Positions 23,674 through 34,874 of a stretch of 64,000 nucleotides of DNA are shown in pieces. The notes below the pieces were generated by a model. The model made no database searches. It saw only the letters and a list, made by a program, of their open reading frames with translations, and had not been told where the DNA came from. Position 1 is the first letter of the stretch; each line of letters begins with the position of its first letter. The position numbers and the translations under genes are program-made. Source of the stretch: Lottia gigantea (lineage: Eukaryota; Mollusca; Gastropoda; Lottiidae); contig NW_008710115.1 of the NCBI RefSeq assembly GCF_000327385.1, positions 499,377-563,376 of the forward strand, given 5' to 3'.

Positions 23674-26432
23674 TGTGATATTTATATACAATGGTGCTAC
23701 TTTTATTTCAAGAAGTTAATAGAAATGAGAAAAACCTTAGACTGAATCACTGCATGTAAATATGATTTAAATGTGTGATTGACGACATATTGTGTCTGGT
23801 TTGCAGCAGTTAGTTTGTTATAGCACTTAATATGGAATTAAAATCGATGGATATTGACCATTATGCATCTCAATGATGTGATTTGTGATGAATTATACTA
23901 TAACAGCCTGAACACGTTACTAATATTGTCTCACTACCACCATAAATATATATATGATAATTATTTATAATATAACAGATCTGTGCTGGTTTGATAATTT
24001 ACTACTGGTATATTTTACTATGAAATAGTACATATATTAATACAGTGTTTATAATACATGCCCAAAAGGTTTCTTGATCTGTGGACATCTGAGCATTAAA
24101 GGAATATGTCCAATGTAATAAGTCCCAAGTATTTAGTTTCAAGTTTTTAGACTGATTTATAATTGGAACAAATGCATTTTATTTGCTCAGTGTCCTCAAT
24201 CCAATAACCATATTATTACCATTATAATTGTCTTTCAATTAATTGACTGTGAAGCCAATCAAAACTTAATTATCATACTTTTTGATATGTAATATATTCA
24301 TTCCTTTTTTCTGAATTAACATTTATGAAAAAATGTGTAGATAGTAAGAAATTTTAAATTCCCTATTGTTTACTCACTTTGGAATTTTTGACAGCATTCA
24401 TTTGGGTTAGGTCAAATTGCTGCTAAATTATCATCTATTTTCTACAATCTCAAGAAATGTCTATGTTGATCTCAAATAAATTTCTCCTGAATGAGTTGAT
24501 AAGAGTTGGTGTATTTAAACAGTCGTCTTGTTATGTAAGGTTCAAACTCTAATTTAAGTTATACATTCTTAAGCTTTGAAACAATATTTTATTTTCTGGC
24601 TATTGCTCTTTCCTAGTTTTGTGATGTATATTCAATTTGTGCTTTCACCTTTTTAATATGTTATATCTTATTTAATATGGTTATTTCTTTGTTTGTATAC
24701 TTTCATGTTTATTGCTTATTTAGGGCTAGTCATTTTACTATTAACAGGAACAGATGATAAATATAATTCCTCTTGCAATTACACAATAATCTCACAATTA
24801 TCAACAGTATTTGTAAATAGCAACCTGAAATAAATAAACCAAGGACTAATGATGAAGTGAACCTAGTTTATCCTACATGATTTTTTTTTTTGTGAGGTGA
24901 CCAGGCATAGGATCCCAAACAATAATTGGATAGCTAAATTTAGTTGGTAAAGAATACAAAATGTATATTCCTTTATGTACTTCACAAATTATTATAGAGT
25001 TTAGTCATTATTACGATCCATAATATTGATAGGCATTATACTTCTTACCTTTTATATACGTCTAAATTGCAATATTGACCCCTATTTAATTTCCATTCTT
25101 TATGTGCAACAGCAACAATTTATCATATCTCCTGACATTGGTAGTTAAATTCTGTGTGAGTTACATATGAATTAAAGGTATGACAGAACGAAGAACTCAT
25201 TCCAATCAACATTTTATGCTCATTATATTACAGGTGTTTGGACGTTCAGTTGATAGTTTTTATGCAGCACTATAGTTCGTAATTGAAATTTAATTTTTGA
25301 TTATCTGCTTAAAGAGTTCAATTTCTTATTTGATCGTGGACTTAGCAAATGTCCAGATTTAAATTCTTAAGTGTGTTATGAAAAACTGAAAGCAAGTTCT
25401 ATATATTGAAGAAATCAGAATAAAGTTTTAAATGACAATCACTATCTGCAATTAAATTTAATACCGTACCTTAAGCATATAATGGTTCTCCCTTTTTATT
25501 AGGAAACAGAATTTTATTTGTCTTAATATTCAAGTCAAATTGTAAGGTCAAGTCTGGATTCTTTTTGCTAGCTAGTTTGATTAAACAATGCAAGTGATAT
25601 AACAAAGCTTAAAATGCAATCTTTTTTTAGTGCTGTAACTTATTTATTCTTATTAGTTTGTTTTTCACGGATAAATCTACATGAATAACCCATTCACAAT
25701 AAAATTTAGAAATATGATATTGTGTTTTGTATTATTGAGAAGGGGAAAGGAATCCCAAAACACATCCATTCAAGTAGAAGTTTTGGTTGAAATTTACTTA
25801 GTAAGTATGTGGATTGCTGATGTCTCAAGTTCAGTGGTGACAATAGGCTATTTCAATGGATCATTTTATAGTTATTGCCCTTGAATTATTGAATTATTGA
25901 AAATACGTCAACATCAGTTGAGAAACCAATATTATCATTCACAGCGGTTAGAAAAAAGCTATGTCCTTGAAGTGGGAAACAACCCCAAACCATCGTGTGA
26001 TTCATTTGTAGTCTCACGCAAGCAATGCTCTTTGGAGTATCTTCCCTTTGAAAATAAAATTTCTGTTGGTATCTTTGTTCATCACATGAAATCAATGTTA
26101 ATTCCTTGCAATTTGTCCATAATCTAATGTATTAGCTATTTAAAAAGTTGTCAATATTTTTTCCAAATTTTTATGTGTTTCTTGGGGTGTGCGTAACAAT
26201 GACATATTTTCGTTTTCTAATGTTCATCAAAATAAGCTTTTAATTTTCCAAGATGTCAGCCCCCAGAGAAGTACGCATTTTCTTCTGTTCTTTATTTTTC
26301 TTGTTTTCTTTCGCATGAAACATTACTTATTAGTACAAAGATATCATGACTGCAACTTTCATGACAACAACATTCTACATACAATGTCCAAATATCATGA
26401 GTTAAACACAATTGCATTTTCCTGTGGTCAGA
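23674..26432. other. RNF11 3' region and intergenic DNA
   Basis: AT-rich DNA without a recognisable gene. AATAAA motifs near 24831 and 25420 are candidate polyadenylation signals for RNF11. Frames at 25681-25884 and 25897-26127 are short, lack splice or domain support and overlap in both strands. Confidence 0.5.
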
Positions 26433-26575
26433 TAGTCCGAAACATCTGCAATGCCTCTATTTCAGCCTCTGATAGGTATTCCGAAAGTTGTCATCTGGAG
26501 CAGATTCGACAAACTAGGACCTGTTATATGGGGTCTTTAGTCACCTGCAAAGGTGAAGGTTTTTTAAGACAGGTG
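26433..26575 (+). mobile_element. One-ended copy of the 17822 element family
   Basis: Starting after TA at 26433, the sequence GTCCGAAACATCTGC and then TTTCAGCCTCTGATAGG, GTTGTCATCTGGAG and GACCTGTTATATGGG matches, in order, the right end of the 17822-18346 element read inward. The opposite end is not seen before 26680, so the copy is truncated or too diverged. It overlaps a 157-codon chance frame at 26189-26662. Confidence 0.55.
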
Positions 26576-26686
26576 ATGATTGCATACATGTCACAATCAA
26601 TTAGTGAAGACAACACTAGCCTATTCATTACAATCAATTTATGGATCTCTTCTTTCTATTGATATTCTTATTATTTAAAATATATA

Positions 26687-27496
26687 CAGTGGTGTAACCT
26701 ATTTTTGTGGATATAAGGATTCAACACCAAAGTTCGTCAAAGTTAAAAAAACGTAATTTTTTTTTTTGTCTTAGATGTTTCCTCAAATATTCTACAAAAT
26801 AATTAAAATTGGTTTGTTTTGATTTTCTTTATGAATCCCTCACTTTGACCCATATTTCATGAGCAACCAACGTGGCAACGGCGGCAGAATGCGTCACCTA
26901 TTTTCGTGTACAATGTTTGATCTATAAATAAGTCTAGAAAAACACATTGTATGGATACCGGGTGGTATAATTAACTTCTCTTAGTATTTATCTTTAATAT
27001 CAATTCATTATAACAAGTGACAATTACTAAAAAGAACCACGATTTTAAAATAAAATAGTGACTGACAAAATAAGATACGTAGCGTGATTTATTGCTAAAA
27101 GTCACTGAAACAACATAAGAATATGGTCCACTTTGTGTTCCATAGAAATTTTCTGGTGACAGGGAATCCGCTAATTGATCACGTGACTTCATTCGTTGGA
27201 CTACATTCTAGCAGACGACACTTGGAATTCCGATTACTGCTTGGGATTATAAGGTAATTCGGCTGATAAAAAATGGTGACATTTGGTAATAAATGAAATC
27301 CGCCATTTTGTATTTGTTAAAGTATACATTAATACTGAAAGTACTGAATTCATTCTACTAGCTGATATTGTAGAGAAAACCCATGTTTATCAAAACAAAC
27401 TAATGTGGCGGTTGCGCAAGGTCGTACATGTAAATTATTAATCATTTCCGGAAATCCACGAAAAATAGGTTTCCACGAAATTAGGTTACGTGACTG
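26687..27496. mobile_element. TA-flanked 810-bp inverted-repeat element before WDR18
   Basis: The left end CAGTGGTGTAACCTATTTTT pairs with the reverse complement of the right end (CAGTCACGTAACCTA), and GTGGAT recurs inside both. TA flanks both ends (26685-26686 and 27497-27498), as in Tc1/mariner-like insertions. No transposase frame is present. It ends only 100 bases before the first WDR18 exon I can support, so it sits in or next to that gene's promoter or first intron. Confidence 0.65.
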
Positions 27497-27596
27497 TATG
27501 AATAATGAAATATATTATCCCTATAGTAATGGTTGAAAGTACCCGCTGTATTGTTCTTGTGTATGGTATGACATGTTTCTGTTATATATGATTTAG

Positions 27597-30500
27597 GTTT
27601 TGTTTACCAGTGATGATTCAGGCCAACTTTGGAATTCATGTGTCTGGGATTTCTCAACAGGAACAGGTTTGATGCAGTATAGGGGTGGAAGTTCTGGTGC
27701 TCACAGTTTAAGTTTATTGGGAAACGATTATTTAATTGGTGGAGGAGGTCAGAAATCAGTAGTTAATGTGTGGGAATTACAGAGAAAGGTGAGGGATGTA
27801 GTTGTATTGAACCAGGTCCAATAGCCTATTTAATAGGTGTTAACTTTCCAAACCTGGGACATACAAATGAAATGATGGTATTCAATAGGTAACATATTTA
27901 TCATGTCAGTGTTTACTATATATATATATTTAGTTATTCTGTATTTCCATTATTAATTGTTATGCTTGATGAAGATTCCTGTATGTGAATTGAAACGTTG
28001 CAAAATTAAATTAAAGGAGTAGTATATCCATAATAGTTGTTCTTGCTGAATATTTATCATTTTTTATGTTTATGATTTTAACAGGATCAGAACCAGATAA
28101 AAATCATATTACCTGGTAAAGTAAATTGTTTATGTCCTTCACCTGATGGTAATTATTGTATTGTTGGTATAGCTGAAAAAATTTATATTTGGCAGGTGAG
28201 ATTTACACTAATATTATTTCCATCTGACTATACTAGTCTAATGATTAGTGAACATGTCTGTGACAGTGTGCCAGACACCAGTGCCTTCTTTTGAATAGTA
28301 GCTTAGTACCTTTCAATCACTAAAATTATTATCACATAATTATATATTTTTTACACATGAAATATCATTGTCATCAGATTCATTCATGGTTTGTGAATGC
28401 CTTTGAATAACTGCCTATTTTTTTAACATTCTTGGAGGCACAGTTCCTTTTGTTGGCGTCTGGTATCTTGCACTGCAAGCTGTGCAAGCTTGACATCTGT
28501 TAACGATGCTGGTCAGTTTATTTTCTATAAAACATTTTATTAATTTGTAGACAAGTAGTGGTAATTTATTGAAAGTTATCAGCAGACATTATTTAGATGT
28601 AACTTGTATTAGATTTACTGATGATGGTAGCCATTTTATCACAGCAGGAGATGATAATTTAGTGATAGCTTGGTGTCTTCCTAGGTAGGTAATAGAGGGT
28701 TTTTTTCTTTTTGTGTATGTTATCAAAATAATAATCATGTCAATTAATTTCTTCCATTTTGAAGAATTTTTGAGTTTAGAATGTTAAGATGTGCAGAAAC
28801 AAAACATCCAATAAATTACAAAGGAATCACTATTTGGAAAATAATACAGAAAAGCATACAGGATGGAAGCCACAGATGGATTTACACAGGATACATGTGT
28901 TCTATGATAGTATAACTTGTTTATTCACAGAACAATCTCATCCACTGATTTTCCCCTCTCTAAACCTGAACCTAAATATGTATGGACAGGTCATTCCTTA
29001 CCAGTGAAAGATGTCTATGTTGGTAGTGGTGGTGTAAGATCCAGAGTTATTTCCTCTTCATTAGATCAAACATGTAAAGTATGTGATAATTCAATTATTT
29101 TATAAGAATCTTTTTTCAATTATCTTATCATATGACATTAACTTTAGCTTCTTACAGCTTGTTTGAATCTCTCCAAAATATACGTATTGACTGTTTTTTT
29201 TATGCATATTTTCCTGTATAAAATTAAGAATTATAGTTGATTGCTGATCAGTTTCTGCAGTGTAAACTACAGATTTTGATAAACACTGTATAATTTTTTC
29301 TTTCAATGATTCAAGATGGTTCTGCAAATTTTTTACTTTTAAAAAGTGTGACCATATGTTTAAATGATTGTTTATGTTATTTTTTCTAGTTATGGGATAT
29401 GACAACAGGAGAATTATTATGTACATTTATATTTGATGATCCTATCATGTCAGTTTATATGGATTCAGCTGAATTTAGAATATTTGCAGGCTCTAATACA
29501 GGTCACATATATTGTGTTAATTTATATGGGGCTGTAAGTATAAACTAAATAAGATTTTAAATTATGTTACTGTGTTCAGTACTTTATTAAGGATATTTTG
29601 CTGAGTTCTTACGTTTATTCAATGATACAAAAATCATCATAGAGTTTTGTAACAGTTGTGGGAAATGCACCAAGAAATCTGAAATTTCTTTGATTTCTAT
29701 ACTTGATTATTTATTACTTTTTGAAGAATTTGTCATAAATATATTTCTTCGATCTAGGGACAAGTTACACAATTCATTCATTTTCATACTTTTTTCAGAA
29801 ATTGCAAAAAGAAAGACATATAACCAATAAATCAGATGATGAAGGAATTTCCATTTACAAGGGTCACAGGTATGTACCAGTGGATCACTGATATTTCTAT
29901 ATTTATAACAGTTTGCTTACATCCCAAATTTTCAATCAAAGGGCATCAGGTTTTTTTGAACTCGATATGAGAATCATAAGTTTTGAGCTATCTCACATTA
30001 AGTTCTTTAATTTACCACATATAGTTTTGATTGTGACATGTTGTGGTAGATTTATATTTGTATCTTTCAGTTCCAAGATCAATTGTTTAAGTATGAGTAT
30101 GGATGGAAGTATATTAGCATCTGGTTCCGCTGATTGTACAGTGAAATTATGGGATGTATACAGTGGTCAATGTATTAGAACATTAGATCATAAAGGTAAT
30201 CTTAATATTATTTTATGATCTGTGGTGGTCTAGAGGGTTTAACTTTTTTTTTTTGATGAGATGGGATTTCTCCTTGTTTTTACACCCCTTTATATCATTA
30301 GAAGTCATTATTCCTTACTTTTCAAATTCACAAATCTATGAATAATAACAAGATTCCCGAGGTACAAGGACAGTGACGTATTCAGGTTGGTGTCAACAGC
30401 TTTTTGGATAAATTAATCAAAATGACTATTAGCAGATGATTAGTTAATGCTTGCTCATCTACTTAAAAATCTTGATTAAAGGCTGCTACAGATTTTACCT

Positions 30501-31659
30501 CCCACTTGTAACCAGTTACTAATGCTTTGGCGTGTACTAATCAACGTGATAAGAGAAAAAGATAAATTTGCAACTTCAAATGATGATTGCCTTACAAATA
30601 CCGTTTTAGCAACTATTATATATTTTGTAGGCTCTGTCACAAATGCTTTCATCACATCAACTCCTAGTAATATACTGAACCCTGACAGTAAACCTTTTCT
30701 AGTGGTGCAACATTTCAAACGTCATTTACATTCTACGCAACAACAGTTGGAGGGAGATAACTCAAATCAGACAGACTTAATACACATGAAAATAAGAGGA
30801 TGCAAAAGGGTAAGTTTTAAGTGAATTTTGGGTTTTGATTTAACTATAACTATAGGGTGTTTTGAAATTAGAGTTCCCTCCTTCACAGCATAAACTCTTC
30901 CACAGCTTGCATTCTTGAGTAGTATGATTTCAACAAATCACAAAAGGATGAGAATCAAACTCCTTTTAACTGTGCACCTATGTCACCTTTCTTAAAGTTT
31001 TTTGATAGTCCATAATATTTCCTTTCAATCAAGATCTTGACAATATGGGAACACCCGGTATATTATAGCTAGAATTTTGGTTTCTACTGGTCCATTGTAC
31101 ATGTAGATTCATGATTACAAGAATTCCATACAAAGATGACTGTCACTAAAAGATAATCACAGAAAATTACATGATATTCGGTTGCATCAAATATAGTCAG
31201 CAATATAACACTCTTTCAATGGTTGTATTTCAGAAATCAGAGAGAACATCTAACACTGATATAAATAATTTGATTCAGTCAAATGTTTCAGTTGTAAATC
31301 AGGTAAGTTATACTGAAAGATAATTCCGCATATATTAAAATCTATAAATAAATAAATTTAATAAATTTCAGACAAAAACTATCTTGATAATTTGCATTAA
31401 GATGGTATTGATGTCTGCGATTATGTCTCCTTGTTTGATAATTCCAGTTTGGTTGGTTTAATATCATCCCTCAAAAAGGGCATTATTTTATCGAATGTAA
31501 TGCGTCTTATCAATATATATTTATCTATTTCAGTCTGATGTTGATGTTATAGAAGCTCATGAAGAATTAAACAAATTAAAAAGTAAAATTTCAAAGTTAA
31601 AAAATGTAAATAAAGAGCTATATGATTATGCTGTAACAAATATTGTAAATAAAGTTTAG
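27597..31659 (+). CDS. WDR18: WD repeat protein 18 (Rix1/5FMC complex subunit), first exon missing
   Basis: A beta-propeller protein; its yeast counterpart is Ipi3. With PELP1, TEX10, LAS1L and SENP3 homologues it helps process ITS2 and release 60S precursors in the nucleolus. Exons are 27597-27788, 28085-28195, 28551-28684, 28931-29078, 29390-29533, 29799-29869, 30071-30195, 30631-30809, 31234-31302 and 31534-31659, giving 432 residues with consistent phases; human is 432. Clear matches are [21 protein letters not shown] at the first exon end, [39 protein letters not shown] and [20 protein letters not shown]. The C-terminus is a coiled coil ([20 protein letters not shown]) ending [11 protein letters not shown]. 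The initiator exon is not resolved: the frame at 27597 begins in phase 0 after an acceptor, and human WDR18 needs only about ten more residues. Confidence 0.94.
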
Positions 31660-31663
31660 TTCA

Positions 31664-31669
31664 AATAAA
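31664..31669 (+). terminator. WDR18 polyadenylation signal
   Basis: AATAAA begins five bases after the WDR18 stop codon, with a T-rich stretch (CTTTATTTTTG) about 30 bases downstream. The 3' UTR would be very short. A second AATAAA lies inside the last codons (GTAAATAAAG). Confidence 0.55.
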
Positions 31670-32771
31670 GAGCAATATTTCACTTGATCTACTTTATTTT
31701 TGAAAACATGGTGTTGCTTATGTAATACCTGTTTGATAACACATATCCCCATAGTTCCCAACAACCTTTTTAAGCACCCCCAGAGCAATCAATAAGACCC
31801 GTCACACCCAACAAAGCAGGAATAAAGGCCTGCTCTTTTTTCGATTCCTAACTATCAAGGGATATTTAACTGTTCAGCCAGTAACACATTTGAATGTCAG
31901 ACTCTCCGGCAAACAGAAACCGGGTTGAACAAGGGTATTATTGATATTACGGCAAGTCATAGAGACCAGGCCAACCATTATGTCCTTCCAAAGAAAAGTA
32001 ATTTGTTATTTATGTTGCCATGGAAAGTCTAATGTTAGGTGTTAGTTTACATCAATGTTTAATTAAAAACAACCTCATTAGTGAACCTTTCTAGTTATAT
32101 TATGTTTCAGTGACAGTAATATAAATAATAAATGATGATTCCCATTGATTATAGAGGGTGATCACATATGATTAATAAGCCTTATGAAATGGTAGTTACG
32201 TCGAAAGTTCTTAAAATGTTTAAATTGATCACATTTTACAGTTTTTAGAATTGAACTTTGTTCAGCACAAAAGTGATATTCTTTTCAAAGTGGTTGAGAG
32301 ATATAATTTATTGTTTGATTAATTCATCCAAATAGTAAGAGCTTTTTTTGTTGAAGTTTTGTTATTTGTGGCCTTTTTGTGTTTTTCGTTAGTGGCGTTT
32401 CTACGGTAGAATTTGGAAGGAATTGCCTGGTAGCTCTCCTTGAAAATTCTATGGCCCCGACTAATGAATCCGAGAAACGCCCCTTGTTTCGTTATGTGGG
32501 GCTTTTCTTTTGAATACCAGATACAAGGCTGTGACTTTTTCGTGTTACACTCCTAGATTTATTGCACAGCGAATTTTTAAAATCTTTTCAAAATTATAAA
32601 AAAGTTATAATTATTATTCCTACATATCTATAGCGTTCAGCATTTTGTATTGAGTGTGTTTAATCCTACGTATTTAACCAGGCCTAATAAAGCCCCATAA
32701 TTGTTTTCTTTTCAAATGCATATTAACTGAATAAGACTAATCATACTTTATACATAGGTAACAGCAGAAAT
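31670..32771. other. Intergenic interval WDR18 to 32772 ORF
   Basis: No gene recognised. An imperfect inverted pair GGCGTTTCT (near 32394) and AGAAACGCC (near 32473), with CTAATGA/GTTAGTG flanks, could form a stem around an 70-base loop; no known RNA family fits. The sequence may hold the promoter of the next frame. Confidence 0.4.
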
Positions 32772-33350
32772 ATGTATGGAAACAACAGAAAACTGTGCAC
32801 TATATTGACACCAGCAAAAATGGGAAAGAAAGAAAAGTATGTTAATGATGTTGAATTGTACGATTTACTGAGATCTAAAGAACTCTACAGAGAACAGAAC
32901 AAATTACAGAAGTCTTTGGAAAAACAAATCCGCGAAATTTCAAAAAATGAAAAGATTTTAATGTCTCGTATTGAGTGTCAGAGACAAACATTCTTAAAAC
33001 AGTTCAATGCACATTCAGATCGTAATGGATACTTTAATGTTGAAAGTCTGCAACTGCCACTACCCGAAGGCTCTTCTAGAAAACAAAGTACTAACGATCC
33101 AGACTCACAGTTTCCATTCATGTCCCCTGGTAAATCCCAAGATTGTCAATGTATTTCTTATGAATTGCATAGAATCCAACCAAAACCAATTGGAAACAAC
33201 GCCATGGACCATTCGGCGAGCAAACTCTTAAATTCTGAACAAGTGGATCAGCATACAATTTTAGATTTAATCAAGAAGCATAAAAACGGATGCATTGTTG
33301 ATAGTCAAACTGGAGTAGCAAACAAGTGCAAAGTTACCTTTAGTTTGTAA
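32772..33350 (+). CDS. Hypothetical coiled-coil protein, 192 residues, single exon
   Basis: An uninterrupted frame of 192 codons, by far longer than chance frames nearby. Residues about 17-75 are charged and heptad-like (KEKYVNDVELYDLL, NKLQKSLEKQIREISKNEKI), indicating a coiled coil. The middle is polar and proline-rich (LPLPEGSSRKQSTNDPDSQF). A short helix DQHTILDLIKKHKNG lies near the C-terminus. There is no signal peptide, membrane segment or known domain. Met17 (MGKKEKYV) has a better start context and may be the true start. The preceding CATAG could also be an acceptor, which would make this the last exon of a longer gene. Function unknown. Confidence 0.6.
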   Translation: MYGNNRKLCTILTPAKMGKKEKYVNDVELYDLLRSKELYREQNKLQKSLEKQIREISKNEKILMSRIECQRQTFLKQFNAHSDRNGYFNVESLQLPLPEGSSRKQSTNDPDSQFPFMSPGKSQDCQCISYELHRIQPKPIGNNAMDHSASKLLNSEQVDQHTILDLIKKHKNGCIVDSQTGVANKCKVTFSL

Positions 33351-33795
33351 AGTGCCATTCTGGAACTATGTGACTGTATATGATTAGTGGCACCAGTTTT
33401 GAATAATTTCTGAATTATATTCCCTGAAATCTAACATAGAAATCGGTTAATCTATTGTTACAACATGATACAATAACAAAATCGTTTCACTGTTTAATTC
33501 TAAACTAAGAAGCAGAAGAGAGGGGTTGTTAGCATTTACAGTCTACGTATACCGTGAATGGAAAAATGATGCAAGTTAAGAATATTTGCGTTTGATAACT
33601 ATAGTAGGCAATGGTAGCTGTAAAATTAAACGATTTGGACCAAATTATTGGCAAGACATCGACTATTACTTGTTACATTCTTTCTATTGTTAAAATATAT
33701 AATAGTATGGTGAAGGATAACAGGAGGGAAGAAGACATTTGCTTTGATCGTTTTATAAACATCATTTTAATACACTAACTTAAATGTGGAATCTA
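33351..33795. other. Intergenic, nothing recognised
   Basis: AT-rich DNA after the 192-codon frame; likely its 3' UTR and spacer. No motif or repeat seen. Confidence 0.4.
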
Positions 33796-34055
33796 ATTGT
33801 CGTCACCCATGTCCGTCCGTGATAAAAAGACCATTGTTTTCACTAGGTAAATTGATAAAAAAAATGGGGTGGGGGCAGAGTCAGGCCAGCATCTTTCACC
33901 CTATCCCTCTCCTCCACCCCCCTTCTTCGAGTAAAAACGCCACAAACTCGTCTCAATATATACATGCATACCAAATTTCATTCAAATTGGTTAAAAACTA
34001 TATCCTCTATGGTGTCTACAAGTAATGTGGTCAGACGGACGGACAGAGGCAAAGG
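33796..34055. repeat. Dispersed element with CCGTCCG-type inverted ends
   Basis: The left end TGTCGTCACCCATGTCCGTC is the reverse complement of the end of the array at 21040-21066. The right end carries CAGACGGACGGACAGAGG. Inside is CATACCAAATTTCATTCAAA followed by TTGGTTAAAAACTATATCC, again as in the 20-kb array (CCAAATTTCATTCAAAT...GATGAAAACTGTA). It is therefore a short member of the same family with one core unit. Confidence 0.65.
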
Positions 34056-34874
34056 TAATATATTATACGTCCACAATTATGTGTGGGCATATAAAAAGCA
34101 TAACTTTGACAATCTTGTTCATAGCATGCTACAGTTAATCTGTAATGATTTTTGATCAAGTTCAATACATACTATTCAGTCGAACTGTTTTATTTGTATT
34201 CAATTTTACAAAAAGCAAAAACTCATAAACGATATTCAGCAAAATATAAATTACAGCAATTTAGTAAATAATTCACAAAACAGTGTGAAATAACTGCATG
34301 TCAGATCAATGGTAGCCATAGAGTTGTAAATAGAACTTATTATATAACTCTATGATTGAAGCTCATTGTTATGCATCTTTCTTATCCAATATGTCTGCAG
34401 AACATATATATCTCAAATTTTCAAGCGTTATAAAAAATATATACAATAGAACGATTCTTTAAAACTTCTAGTAACTGTTCTATAGAAGCCTTACCTATAA
34501 TCAACAATGCCAAACAAGTCCCAAATACGTCACTATTAACACATTAGAAACCAAACCTATGCTGCTAAGGACATCTTCACAATTGTCAAGGTATTGCAAA
34601 TTTTGGCTTATACCTTGACTGCAATGATTAATGCTTAATTCTTGTATCTATAGTTGTTCTAAATTTCATAATTATTTAGGCTATAATTTGGCTAACGAAT
34701 ATATCAGGGCTGTAACTAGAATCTATTTTCTATGAGGCAATAATCCTGTTGTCTTCAAATAAACGATATATTAAATTTATATTCTAATTTATACAAAATT
34801 TCTTTTCTATCAAATTCTGAAAGAGGCATTTGCCTCATTTGCCTTGATGTAGGCCTTAGTTACGGCCCTGTATA

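Noticed and set aside
26189-26662. 157-codon plus-strand frame
   Set aside because: It overlaps the one-ended transposon copy at 26433, has low-complexity hydrophobic and polar runs without a domain, and no splice or family support.
27403-27420. First WDR18 exon reading MWRLRK before a GTCGTA
   Set aside because: It keeps the phase, but the donor is poor, the residues do not resemble WDR18 starts and the site is inside a transposon.
32390-32485. A structured RNA gene from the GGCGTTTCT/AGAAACGCC pair
   Set aside because: The stem is short with a long loop, and nothing matches a known RNA family.
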